8,003 nucleotides of DNA from an uncultured Myxococcales bacterium (lineage in GTDB: Bacteria; Myxococcota_A; UBA9042): the NCBI GenBank assembly GCA_937915965.1, contig CALGHC010000205.1, positions 1 through 8,003 of the forward strand. Reading direction: 5' to 3'. Shown one piece after another: positions 1-6,407 of the stretch. The number at the start of each line of letters is the position of its first letter. The stretch's first letter is position 1. Under the pieces are notes generated by a model. The model did not search any database, was not told the origin of the DNA, and saw only the letters and a program-made list of their open reading frames with translations. A program made the translations under genes and the position numbers.

Positions 1-3000
1 GCCGCAGCGATTCCGCCGCCGCCGCCGGGCTTCATGCCCGCCGACGCCGCTGTCGACGCCGACGCACCGGCTGCGGAGAGTCCGCTAGACGCGAGCTACG
101 CGCCGGCCGACATGAGCGATCAGGTCGAAGACGACGAAGCCCGCGTCGACGACGCCGACGTCGTGCTCGACGACAGCGAGGTCAGCGACGTCAGCGACGG
201 CGACGCATTCGATCGCGATGACGACATAGACGACGGCGACCAAGGCGAGTTCGACGACTTCGAGCAGTTCGACGTTCCCGATGCCATGCTCACGCTCTCC
301 GGCGGCGAAGCCGAGGGTCTGGCGCGCGGCTTGCCCGACGACTTGCCAAGCCGGGACCTGCCAAGCGCCGACCTGCCGAGCGCCGACCTGCCAGGCGCCG
401 ACCTGCCAGGCGGGGACCTGCCAAGCGGGGACCTGGGGCCATCGACACGATCCGCGACCTTGCAGGAGGGTTCGGTCGACGAGGGCGCGCTCGCCGCCGG
501 CCGCGATGGCGCCGATGGGGACTCCCTGACGCCCGCAGTCGACGTGAGCGAGCTCGGCCTGGACGACCCGAGGACCTGGGACGGAGACACGGGCGAGGAG
601 GACATCATCGTCGTGCCCAAGGCGGCGGTGGTCGACACAGCGGAGGGTGCCGAAGCCGCGACCGAGGACGACGATGTAGCCGAGGGCGGCGATGCTGCGC
701 CGGACGCGGTTGCCAGCGGAATCGCCGATGCGGATGGCAGCGCGGATGCCGACGCCGATGCCAGCGCCAGTGCCGACGCCGATGCCAGCGCCAGTGCCGA
801 CGCCGATGCCAGCGCCGATGCGGATGCGGATGCGGACGCCGACGCAGACGCGGATGCGGACGCCGACGCAGACGCGAATGCGGACGCCGACGCCGACGCG
901 GATGCGGACGCCGACGCCGACGCGGATGCGGATGCGAGTGCCGATGCGGCCGCAGACGCCGCTACCGACGCCGACGCTGGCGCAGGCGCGGCTCCAGACC
1001 CGGACGCAGATGCTGACGCGGACCCAAATGCCAACGCAAACGCGGATGCCAACGCAGACGCGGGAGCGACCGCGACTCCAGACGCAGATTCTGACACGGA
1101 CGCCGACGCAGACGCAGACGCCGACGCAGACGCAAGCGCCGACGCCGCCGTGGGACCGGACGCGGCTCCAGACCCGCTCGCAGACGCGGAGCCGAACGCC
1201 GACACCGAAGAGGATCCGGCCGCGGACTCCGCGCCAGACGGGAGCGAAGACGCCGAACTCGGCGCAGAAGACGGGGCAAAGGCTCCGCACACCGACAAGG
1301 CGCTGCTGAAGCGAATCTCAGTCCTTGAACGTGAACTTCTAGAGAGCCAGCGCGCTTTCGAGGAGGCGCGCGTCGCCCGACGACACGCCGATGAGCTACT
1401 CGGTCTGCTGCGCAGTGGTAGCGACGCCGCGGAGGCGCGCGCTGACGCGGCGGAGGCCCGGGTCGTTGAGCTGGAGGCCGCGGGCCAATCGGCGCAGCCC
1501 GCCGCGGACGAAGCGGAGTTGGCGTCGCTTCGCGAGGCCCTGGTCGCTGCACAGGAAGAGACGAACGCGGCCAGAGAGGCAGGCGCGGCCGAGGCCGAGG
1601 AGGCCGCGGCGGCCCTTGCGGCGCTGAATGAAGCCCGCGACGCCGCCGTCACAGAGACGGCGGCCGCTCTGGCGGAGACCGATGAGGCGCGAGCCTCAAC
1701 TGAAGCAATGACCGAGCAGCTGGCGGAGGCGCAAGCCGCGCGGGAGAAATTGGCCCAGCAACACGATGACATCAGTGCCGAGCTCGCATCCATGCGCGCC
1801 GAGGCCGAGGCGCTGGCCAGCGACCTCGCGGAGGCGCAAGCCGAACGGGAAGCGGCGCAGTCCAGCGACGAGGCCCAAAGCCAAGCGCTTGAAGCGCTTC
1901 GCGGCGAACGCGACGCGGCCCTTGAGGAAGCCAGGCTGGCGCGCGAGGCGGCTGAGACGGAAGCGACGGAGCTTGAGGCCCGTGAGGCCGATTGGGCCGA
2001 GGCTGCATCCGGTGCCCACGAGCGTCACGAAGCAGCCCTGGCGGAGGCGACTGCGGCGCTCGCCGAGACGGAAGCCCGGGCGGCGGCGGCCGAAGCAGCA
2101 GCAGCGGAGAGCGCCGAGAAGCTCGCAGCGGCAGAAGCGGCAGCGGCGGAGGACGCTGGCGCCCTCGCGGCGATAGATGCGGCGGCGGCGGAGAGCGCCG
2201 AGAAGCTCGCGGCGGCAGAAGCGACAGTTGCGGAGAACGCAGACAAGCTTGCTCAAGCCGAGGCGGCGGCGGCGGAGAGCGCCGAGAAGCTCGCGGCGGC
2301 AGAAGCCGCGGCGGCGGAGAACGCCGAGAGGCTCGCGGCAGCAGAAGCGGCAACAGCGGAGAACGCGGACAAGCTTGCTCAAGCCGAGGCCGCGGCGGCG
2401 GAGAACGCAGACAAGCTCGCGGCGGCAGAAGCGGCAGTAGCGGAGAACGCAGACAAGCTTGCTCAAGCCGAGGCCGCGGCGGCGGAGAACGCCGACAAGC
2501 TCGCGGCGGCAGAAGCGGCAATAGCGGAGAACGCAGACAAACTCGCCGACGCGGGCTCGGCAGAAGCGGAGTTCGCCCGGAGACTTGAGGACGCCGAAGC
2601 GACAGCAGCCCAAGCGAACGAGAGCCTCGCTCAGGCTGAGACCGCGGCGGGCGAAATCGCCGACAAGCTCACTCAGGCTGAGACCGCGGCGGCGGAGAAC
2701 GCCGACAAGCTCGCTCAGGCTGAGGCCGCGGCAGCGGAAATCGCCAACAAGCTCGCTCAGGCTGAGGCCGCGGCAGCGGAAATCGCCAACAAGCTCGCTC
2801 AGGCTGAGACCGCGGCAGCGGAAAACGCCGACAAGCTCGCTCAGGCTGAGGCTGCCGCCGAGGCGCTGCGCGATGATCAGGCGGGCGCCGCTGCGACCGC
2901 GGCGAAGGCCAGTGAAGCGCTTGCTCAGTCGGACAAAGCTCTGGCAACGGCGCGCGAGGCGACCGCCGCAGCCGAGGCCCGGGCCGAGGCCGCCGACAAG

Positions 3001-4077
3001 CGCGCCAGCACGGCGGAAGCCGCGCTCGACAGGGCACAGGCCCAGCAAGCTTCAGCTGGTGGCGAAGCGGACGCGATCAAGGCGAAGTCCGACGGCCTGC
3101 GCTCGGAGCTGAAGGAAGCCAACGCTGCCACCAAGGCAGCGGCCGAACGAGCCGAGGCAGCCGAAGCGCGCGTGGCCGAGATGGCCGCCGAAGAGGACGA
3201 GGCCCGGCAGCTGGCCAAGGCGGGGATGCGGGTCCGCGAGAAGCTGACGGCTGATCTTGACCGAGGACAGGCGGCCCTCGAGGAGGCCAAGAAGCAGACG
3301 CAGGCCCATGAGAAAGCGCTGGCGAAGGCCGAGGCACAGGTGACCGCCGAGGCCGAGAGAGCCGACGCCGCGGAGGCCAAAGCCGCCGCGCTGCAGAAGA
3401 GCCTGAAAGAAGCCGAGGCGGGAGCGAGCGTGCCGGCGGAGGCCGAGGCCCAGGCGCGCGCTGCGGCCAAGCGTGCCGACGCCGCCGAAGCCCGAGTCGA
3501 GGCACTGCAAGCGCGACTCGACGAGGCTGAGAAGGCGGCAAAGGGGCTGGCGAAAGCGGAGACGCAGGCGAGCGCTGCCGCCGACCGTGCAGACGCCGCC
3601 GAAGCAGAGTCCAAAGCGCTGCGTGCGCGCCTCGAGGAGGCGGAGGCTGCGGCGTCGGTGCCCGCGGACGATAGCGAACTGAACAAGCTGCAATCGAAGT
3701 TCGAGAGTCTGCAGACGAAGCTCGAGGGCGCCCGCGAGGCAGCCGAACTCGCCAAGAACGAGGCGAACCAAGCGCGCGCCGAGGCCAAGGAGGCCAAGGA
3801 GGCCAAGGAGGCAGCAAAGGCCGCGGCAAGCGCAGCGGGGCCAGGCGACTCAGTCGATATCGCGGAACTTGTTTCGGAACTCTACGGAGCGATCAGCTCG
3901 TTGCGACCGGACCTGCGCACTCTCGGCGACGCGGCCAAGCTGATTCGTTCCGACGACGAGGCCGACCGTGACGACGGCTTTGAGATGATGCGCGACAGCC
4001 TCGACGCCGCCAGTGGCCGGGCGCGCGAGCTGCGCGAACTCGCAGATCAGCTGCGCCAACGCACGGGCGCCCTCTAG
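1..4077 (+). CDS. Giant acidic Asp/Ala-repeat plus coiled-coil protein (5'-partial)
   Basis: Not assigned to a named gene. The frame is open to the left edge (it reads AAAIPPPPPGF before the first ATG at 34, which lacks a ribosome-binding site), so the true start is probably upstream. Residues below count from the ATG at 34. Residues 1-100 are Asp/Glu-rich. Residues 103-134 hold DLPS(x) pentapeptide repeats. Residues 231-374 are mostly alternating Asp-Ala. From about 423 (KALLKRISVLERELLESQ) to about 1265 the protein is a continuous Ala/Glu/Lys-rich predicted coiled coil, with 14-residue repeats at 686-937 and 38-residue repeats at 1097-1210. Residues 1269-1347 form a non-repetitive helical-looking tail. 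No Walker or ABC signature motif is visible, so SMC/Rad50 identity is unsupported. Large coiled-coil proteins with an N-terminal receiver-type domain (FrzS, AglZ) occur in myxobacteria; whether such a domain lies upstream cannot be seen. A cytoplasmic scaffold role is inference. The coding call itself is firm: the repeat units are all in frame and the reading frame is unbroken. Confidence 0.9.
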   Translation, partial: AAAIPPPPPGFMPADAAVDADAPAAESPLDASYAPADMSDQVEDDEARVDDADVVLDDSEVSDVSDGDAFDRDDDIDDGDQGEFDDFEQFDVPDAMLTLSGGEAEGLARGLPDDLPSRDLPSADLPSADLPGADLPGGDLPSGDLGPSTRSATLQEGSVDEGALAAGRDGADGDSLTPAVDVSELGLDDPRTWDGDTGEEDIIVVPKAAVVDTAEGAEAATEDDDVAEGGDAAPDAVASGIADADGSADADADASASADADASASADADASADADADADADADADADADADANADADADADADADADADADASADAAADAATDADAGAGAAPDPDADADADPNANANADANADAGATATPDADSDTDADADADADADASADAAVGPDAAPDPLADAEPNADTEEDPAADSAPDGSEDAELGAEDGAKAPHTDKALLKRISVLERELLESQRAFEEARVARRHADELLGLLRSGSDAAEARADAAEARVVELEAAGQSAQPAADEAELASLREALVAAQEETNAAREAGAAEAEEAAAALAALNEARDAAVTETAAALAETDEARASTEAMTEQLAEAQAAREKLAQQHDDISAELASMRAEAEALASDLAEAQAEREAAQSSDEAQSQALEALRGERDAALEEARLAREAAETEATELEAREADWAEAASGAHERHEAALAEATAALAETEARAAAAEAAAAESAEKLAAAEAAAAEDAGALAAIDAAAAESAEKLAAAEATVAENADKLAQAEAAAAESAEKLAAAEAAAAENAERLAAAEAATAENADKLAQAEAAAAENADKLAAAEAAVAENADKLAQAEAAAAENADKLAAAEAAIAENADKLADAGSAEAEFARRLEDAEATAAQANESLAQAETAAGEIADKLTQAETAAAENADKLAQAEAAAAEIANKLAQAEAAAAEIANKLAQAETAAAENADKLAQAEAAAEALRDDQAGAAATAAKASEALAQSDKALATAREATAAAEARAEAADKRASTAEAALDRAQAQQASAGGEADAIKAKSDGLRSELKEANAATKAAAERAEAAEARVAEMAAEEDEARQLAKAGMRVREKLTADLDRGQAALEEAKKQTQAHEKALAKAEAQVTAEAERADAAEAKAAALQKSLKEAEAGASVPAEAEAQARAAAKRADAAEARVEALQARLDEAEKAAKGLAKAETQASAAADRADAAEAESKALRARLEEAEAAASVPADDSELNKLQSKFESLQTKLEGAREAAELAKNEANQARAEAKEAKEAKEAAKAAASAAGPGDSVDIAELVSELYGAISSLRPDLRTLGDAAKLIRSDDEADRDDGFEMMRDSLDAASGRARELRELADQLRQRTGAL
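340..438 (+). repeat. 15-bp tandem repeat encoding DLPS(x)
   Basis: Six consecutive 15-bp units start at 340, 355, 370, 385, 400 and 415, followed by a partial unit at 430-438. The consensus is GACCTGCCAAGCGCC, and the units are exactly in frame with the large coding region. They encode DLPSR, DLPSA, DLPSA, DLPGA, DLPGG, DLPSG, DL. The units differ at only a few positions, which points to expansion by slippage or unequal recombination. The encoded stretch is short, proline-containing and acidic, and most likely acts as an extended linker. Confidence 0.85.
724..1152 (+). repeat. Asp-Ala dipeptide tract with 24-bp higher-order period
   Basis: This in-frame low-complexity tract encodes mostly alternating Ala-Asp, with Ser, Asn, Pro and Thr interruptions. 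On top of the 6-bp dipeptide period there is a 24-bp (8-residue) period. Units at 748-771, 772-795 and 796-816 read GCC GAC GCC GAT GCC AGC, plus GCC AGT in the first two. Units at 826-849 and 850-873 are identical (GCG GAT GCG GAC GCC GAC, then GCA GAC), and 874-897 and 898-921 differ from them by one or two bases. From about 960 to 1152 the pattern degrades. The encoded segment is very strongly negative, probably disordered, and separates the N-terminal part from the coiled coil. Confidence 0.88.
2089..2844 (+). repeat. 18 tandem 42-bp units encoding 14-residue coiled-coil repeats
   Basis: Eighteen uninterrupted units of 42 bp run from 2089 to 2844, all in frame. Each encodes about AEAAAAENADKLAQ, equal to two heptads. 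The hydrophobic positions 5 (Ala, Val or Ile) and 12 (Leu) are seven residues apart and therefore share one heptad position. Units 16 (2719-2760) and 17 (2761-2802) are identical at the DNA level. Units 7 to 10 (2341-2508) alternate between endings LAQ and LAA, giving an 84-bp dimeric higher-order repeat. Units 12 and 13 (2551-2634) are the most diverged and split the array into two subfamilies, one with GCAGAAGCGG or GCCGAGGCCG starts and one with GCTGAG starts. Confidence 0.92.
3322..3663 (+). repeat. Three imperfect 114-bp units encoding 38-residue coiled-coil repeats
   Basis: Units at 3322-3435, 3436-3549 and 3550-3663 align without gaps. Each has an (A/L)(K/E)AE(A/T)Q-like start, a central RADAAEA placed exactly 114 bp apart (Arg codons at 3358, 3472 and 3586), then an ALxxxLxEAE segment. 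Units 1 and 3 end in ASVP, which should kink or break the helix; unit 2 ends in AAKG instead. The units are much more diverged than the 42-bp array, so this is an older repeat layer in the same protein. Confidence 0.75.
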
Positions 4078-4198
4078 CACGGCGCCGAGTTTGGGCCGAG
4101 GTTTGGCGCGGCCTCTTCCTGGCGCGTCGCGGCCACCACCGGGCGGCGGCCGAGCCTGGCGCAGCAGCGACCGAGAAGCGACCGAGAAGCGCACGGCT
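4078..4198. other. Convergent intergenic spacer
   Basis: This 121-bp gap separates the stop of the coiled-coil gene from the stop of the minus-strand hydrolase gene. It contains a GC-rich imperfect hairpin (GGCCACC 4131-4137, loop 4138-4144, GGCGGCC 4145-4151; six of seven pairs) and a perfect 11-bp tandem duplication, GCGACCGAGAA, at 4167-4177 and 4178-4188. A bidirectional terminator would be expected here, but no hairpin is followed by a T-tract on either strand, so none is called. Confidence 0.5.
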
Positions 4199-5377
4199 TC
4201 AGCGAACGGCGGAACCGCCTGTTTGCGCAGCCAGCCACACGGCGCTGCGCTGCCACACCATGTCGGGGGCGTGGCGGCCAGCAAAGACGCCCATGTGACC
4301 ACCGGGCACTTCGACAAAGGCCTTCTCGACGCTTCCAATCAAGTCGAGGAGCTCGCGCGCCGCTGACGGTGGGACGATCTGGTCTCCGCGGCCGGCAAAG
4401 GCCAGCACGGGGCAGGTGATGCGGCCCAGATCCACTGCCTCGCCAGCGATCTCCATGGTGCCCGCGCGCAGCTGATTGCCGTGCATGAAGTCGCGCATCA
4501 GCTGGCGAAAGGCGTCGCGCGGAAAATCGACGAAGTTCTCGGTCCACTGGGTGAGCGCGTCGAAGCCGTCGACGTACTCGTCGTTCCACAGATTGAGAAA
4601 GAGGTCTCCGTAGCGGGTGAAGCGCTTCATCGGGCTGACGAGACGGAAGAAACGCGACGAGAGGGCGCCGGGCACGTTGCCGATGTGGCGCGAGACGATG
4701 TCGATCTGGTCGTGGGTGCGTCGCACGAAGAACGACACGAGCGCCATCTTGTGGCTGTCGATCGGCGCGCCGATGGTCACGATGGCGCGAACGCGCTCGG
4801 TCTCGCGGGTGGCGGCGCACATCAGGGCAAACAGCCCGCCCATGCAGTAGCCGACCACGGCGACGCCGTCTGAACCGGAGCTGTTGCACGCCGCCTCAAT
4901 CGCCTGCGGCATCCAGGAAGTGACGTAGTGATCGAGGGTTAGGTGCCTATCGCTGTGGTCTGGCTCGCCGAAGTCGACGACGAAGACGTCGAAGCCAGCG
5001 GCCAGCAGGGTGCGCACATACGAACGGTCGGGCGAGAGGTCGTAGATGAACGGACGGACCATCAACGGCGGCACCAGCAGCACAGGCACCGATTGACGAG
5101 GCGGTCGATAGGGGATCGTCGAGCGCCCCATAGGCCAGTCTTCCTCGCCATCGAGCGAGACATAGCGCCGTACCTGCAGCTTTCCATCCCGATGCACGAC
5201 GTCGTAGGGCGCCTGATCGACCACCGACGCGCCATCGCGGCCCCACCACTGCAGCGCGTTGACGAAACCACGCAGCGCACGGTCGCCACCGATCAGCAGA
5301 CGGCGACGAGCACCGCGCAGCGCCGGGCGGCTCAGGACAGGGCGGCGGAGGGCGGGGCGGCGGCCGGGAGGCGTCAT
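4199..5377 (-). CDS. PhaC-like (class III PHA synthase type) alpha/beta hydrolase
   Basis: The 392-residue protein has an alpha/beta hydrolase core of the polyhydroxyalkanoate synthase family. Visible features in order: an Arg/Pro-rich N-terminus (1-30); a PVLLVPPLMVRPFIYDL segment at 98-114 like the PhaC LLIVPP motif; a lipase-like box GYCMGG at 176-181 with Cys178 in the nucleophile position; Asp332 in GRGDQIVPP; and His361 in PGGHMGVF. The Cys-Asp-His triad is therefore intact. PhaC joins hydroxyacyl-CoA units into storage polyester via acyl-Cys intermediates. The length is slightly above the usual 355-360 of class III PhaC. No PhaE subunit or other pha gene lies next to it, so it may instead be a stand-alone PhaC paralogue or depolymerase-like hydrolase. 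The start at 5377 is the only ATG, GTG or TTG in the first 50 codons; its ribosome-binding site is weak. The gene diverges from the phosphoribosyltransferase gene. Confidence 0.87.
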   Translation of the reverse strand: MTPPGRRPALRRPVLSRPALRGARRRLLIGGDRALRGFVNALQWWGRDGASVVDQAPYDVVHRDGKLQVRRYVSLDGEEDWPMGRSTIPYRPPRQSVPVLLVPPLMVRPFIYDLSPDRSYVRTLLAAGFDVFVVDFGEPDHSDRHLTLDHYVTSWMPQAIEAACNSSGSDGVAVVGYCMGGLFALMCAATRETERVRAIVTIGAPIDSHKMALVSFFVRRTHDQIDIVSRHIGNVPGALSSRFFRLVSPMKRFTRYGDLFLNLWNDEYVDGFDALTQWTENFVDFPRDAFRQLMRDFMHGNQLRAGTMEIAGEAVDLGRITCPVLAFAGRGDQIVPPSAARELLDLIGSVEKAFVEVPGGHMGVFAGRHAPDMVWQRSAVWLAAQTGGSAVR

Positions 5378-5494
5378 GGACGACCAGAGTAGGAGACCCT
5401 TGCGCGCCGCGCCAGCCCGTCCGGGGAAGCCTGCGCGCCGCGACGTTTCGAAGCACAGACGATGTCGCGCCCGACCGTTCCGCAGCTCCGCGGC

Positions 5495-5535
5495 GGTGCG
5501 GTTCGGACCAGACGCAACGGTGCGCTACGGACCAG
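5495..5535. repeat. Imperfect 17-bp direct repeat, possible operator
   Basis: GGTGCG-GTT-CGGACCAG at 5495-5511 and GGTGCG-CTA-CGGACCAG at 5519-5535 match at no fewer than 14 of 17 positions and are spaced 24 bp start to start. The position in the middle of a divergent intergenic region would fit a regulator-binding site, but nothing else supports that role. Confidence 0.45.
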
Positions 5536-5622
5536 TCTGGACGCTATCGCGGCTCGTCAAAGACGGCGATGGGTCGACGGGGCCGTCACAAAATGGCAGA
5601 TAGGGCCGTGTTGCCTGGGGAT

Positions 5623-5658
5623 CGGCAAAGACGGCGCGCATGACCGCCGTCTTCGCCG
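5623..5658 (+). promoter_or_regulatory. Inverted repeat / 5'-leader hairpin before the phosphoribosyltransferase gene
   Basis: The arms CGGCAAAGACGGCG (5623-5636) and CGCCGTCTTCGCCG (5645-5658) pair at 13 of 14 positions, with one A-C mismatch (5627/5654) and an 8-nt loop (5637-5644). The structure ends 13 nt before the ribosome-binding site at 5672-5678. The core of the left arm, CAAAGACGGCG, also occurs at 5558-5568. It could be a protein-binding operator or an mRNA leader structure. There is no T-tract, so an intrinsic terminator or attenuator is unlikely. Confidence 0.5.
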
Positions 5659-5671
5659 AGCCGCCGCACCC

Positions 5672-5678
5672 GGGGGAG
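5672..5678 (+). promoter_or_regulatory. Ribosome-binding site that sets the phosphoribosyltransferase start
   Basis: GGGGGAG lies six bases before the ATG at 5685. The alternative in-frame ATG at 5640 has no such site and falls in the loop of the inverted repeat, so 5685 is preferred. Confidence 0.7.
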
Positions 5679-5684
5679 TCATCG

Positions 5685-6320
5685 ATGCTCTTTCGTGACC
5701 GAATCGACGCTGCAAAGCGGCTTGCCGCGGTCCTGCACGCGTGGCGCGGCGAGAACGCCGTCGTCATGGGTGTGCCCCGCGGTGGTGTCGTGATCGCCGA
5801 CGTGGTCGCCCGCGAGCTTGGCCTACCGTTTGGCTGCTTGATGGCCCGCAAGGTCGTCGCGCCGGGTTCGAGTCGCACGGTGATCGGCGCTGTCACCCTC
5901 GACGGCCACGTCCGCCTCGACACACACGCCGTCAACGGCCTTGAGACCTCTGCTGTCGACAAGGCGGTCCAGCAAGCCGGCGCCGAGTTGGCGATCTGGC
6001 AGGCCAGCTTTCACGCCCCGGCCGCCCGCGACCTGGTCGCGGACCGAGTCGTCCTGATCGTAGACGACGGCATCCTCACCGGCCGGACCCTCGACGCCGC
6101 GATCGACTATGCAGCGCGCTTGGGTGCGGCTCGCCTCGTGCTCGCCGCGCCATGCGGTGTCCGCGAGTCGGTCGCCCGCCTCGCTCCGCGGGTCGACAGC
6201 CTTGTGGTCTTGGTCCAGAGCGGCACGGCTGAGGCAGTGGCGGGCTGCTACGAGCACCTCGACGCGGTCACTGACGAGGACATCGCCGCGCGTCTCGGTC
6301 GCAAACTGCGGCGCCACTGA
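5685..6320 (+). CDS. Predicted phosphoribosyltransferase (COG1926-type)
   Basis: With the start at 5685 the protein has 211 residues, begins MLFRDRIDAAKRLA and matches the usual beginning and length of this family. It carries the type I phosphoribosyltransferase features: a GVPRGGV loop at 29-35, an ARKVVAPGS segment at 54-62, and the PRPP-binding motif VVLIVDDGILTG at 122-133, with the two adjacent acidic residues that contact the PRPP ribose. Family members contain a type I PRTase fold, but their substrates are not established, so purine salvage (Apt/Hpt) should not be assumed. Relatives are sometimes found beside or fused to alpha/beta hydrolases; here a PhaC-like hydrolase lies divergently upstream. 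An acyl-CoA dehydrogenase follows 87 bp downstream on the same strand and may be cotranscribed. No signal peptide or membrane segment is visible; the protein should be cytoplasmic. Confidence 0.88.
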   Translation: MLFRDRIDAAKRLAAVLHAWRGENAVVMGVPRGGVVIADVVARELGLPFGCLMARKVVAPGSSRTVIGAVTLDGHVRLDTHAVNGLETSAVDKAVQQAGAELAIWQASFHAPAARDLVADRVVLIVDDGILTGRTLDAAIDYAARLGAARLVLAAPCGVRESVARLAPRVDSLVVLVQSGTAEAVAGCYEHLDAVTDEDIAARLGRKLRRH

Positions 6321-6396
6321 GTTTCCGAGGGACACGCAAGTGTGGTAGGGACGAGCCGCAGTTGAGCGGCCGTTGCGACCGCCCTATCGACGCCCC

Positions 6397-6401
6397 GGAG
6401 G
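6397..6401 (+). promoter_or_regulatory. Ribosome-binding site of the acyl-CoA dehydrogenase gene
   Basis: GGAGG lies six bases before the ATG at 6408, supporting that start. The 87-bp gap before the gene also holds a small hairpin (GCCGC 6355-6359 and GCGGC 6366-6370) without a T-tract. Confidence 0.7.
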
Positions 6402-6407
6402 CCAGCC

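Larger units (their letters stand above)
5378..5684. other. Divergent intergenic (promoter-bearing) region
   Basis: This 307-bp region lies between two divergently transcribed genes and must hold both promoters. No convincing -35/-10 pair is recognisable on either strand, as is usual in a GC-rich genome. It contains an imperfect 17-bp direct repeat (5495-5535), two copies of an 11-bp direct repeat (5558-5568 and 5626-5636) and a strong inverted repeat (5623-5658), each listed separately. No small gene is supported here. Confidence 0.6.

Noticed and set aside
34..36. ATG at 34 as the true start of the large gene
   Set aside because: No ribosome-binding site precedes it, and the same frame is open to the edge with a proline-rich sequence typical of an internal linker.
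85..1793. Long minus-strand open frames (401 and 557 codons) across the acidic part of the large gene
   Set aside because: They translate to Ser/Ala- or Val/Arg-repeat sequence that is simply the antisense reading of GCN-GAY repeats; stop codons cannot easily arise there.
2089..2844. CRISPR-like or mobile repeat interpretation of the 42-bp array
   Set aside because: Units are directly adjacent without spacers, remain in frame and encode a heptad-compatible protein repeat.
1696..3829. Long minus-strand and alternate-frame open frames across the coiled-coil region
   Set aside because: They mirror the 42-bp and 114-bp repeats and have biased, function-free composition; the plus-strand frame has the coherent heptad pattern.
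1..4077. SMC or Rad50-type ATPase identity for the coiled-coil protein
   Set aside because: No Walker A, Walker B or ABC signature motif is visible, and the C-terminal end is a short helical tail rather than a nucleotide-binding domain.
4013..5456. Other-strand and alternate-frame open frames over the PhaC-like gene (for example 4074-4889 minus, 4943-5392 plus)
   Set aside because: They are Arg/Pro/His-rich shadows; the 4199-5377 minus frame has clear hydrolase motifs.
5640..5642. ATG at 5640 as the start of the phosphoribosyltransferase
   Set aside because: It lies in the loop of an inverted repeat without a ribosome-binding site, whereas 5685 has GGGGGAG six bases upstream and gives the family-typical N-terminus.
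6332..6343. ACAC-GCAA-GTGT mini-hairpin after the phosphoribosyltransferase stop
   Set aside because: Only four pairs and no T-tract; too weak to call a terminator or an RNA element.
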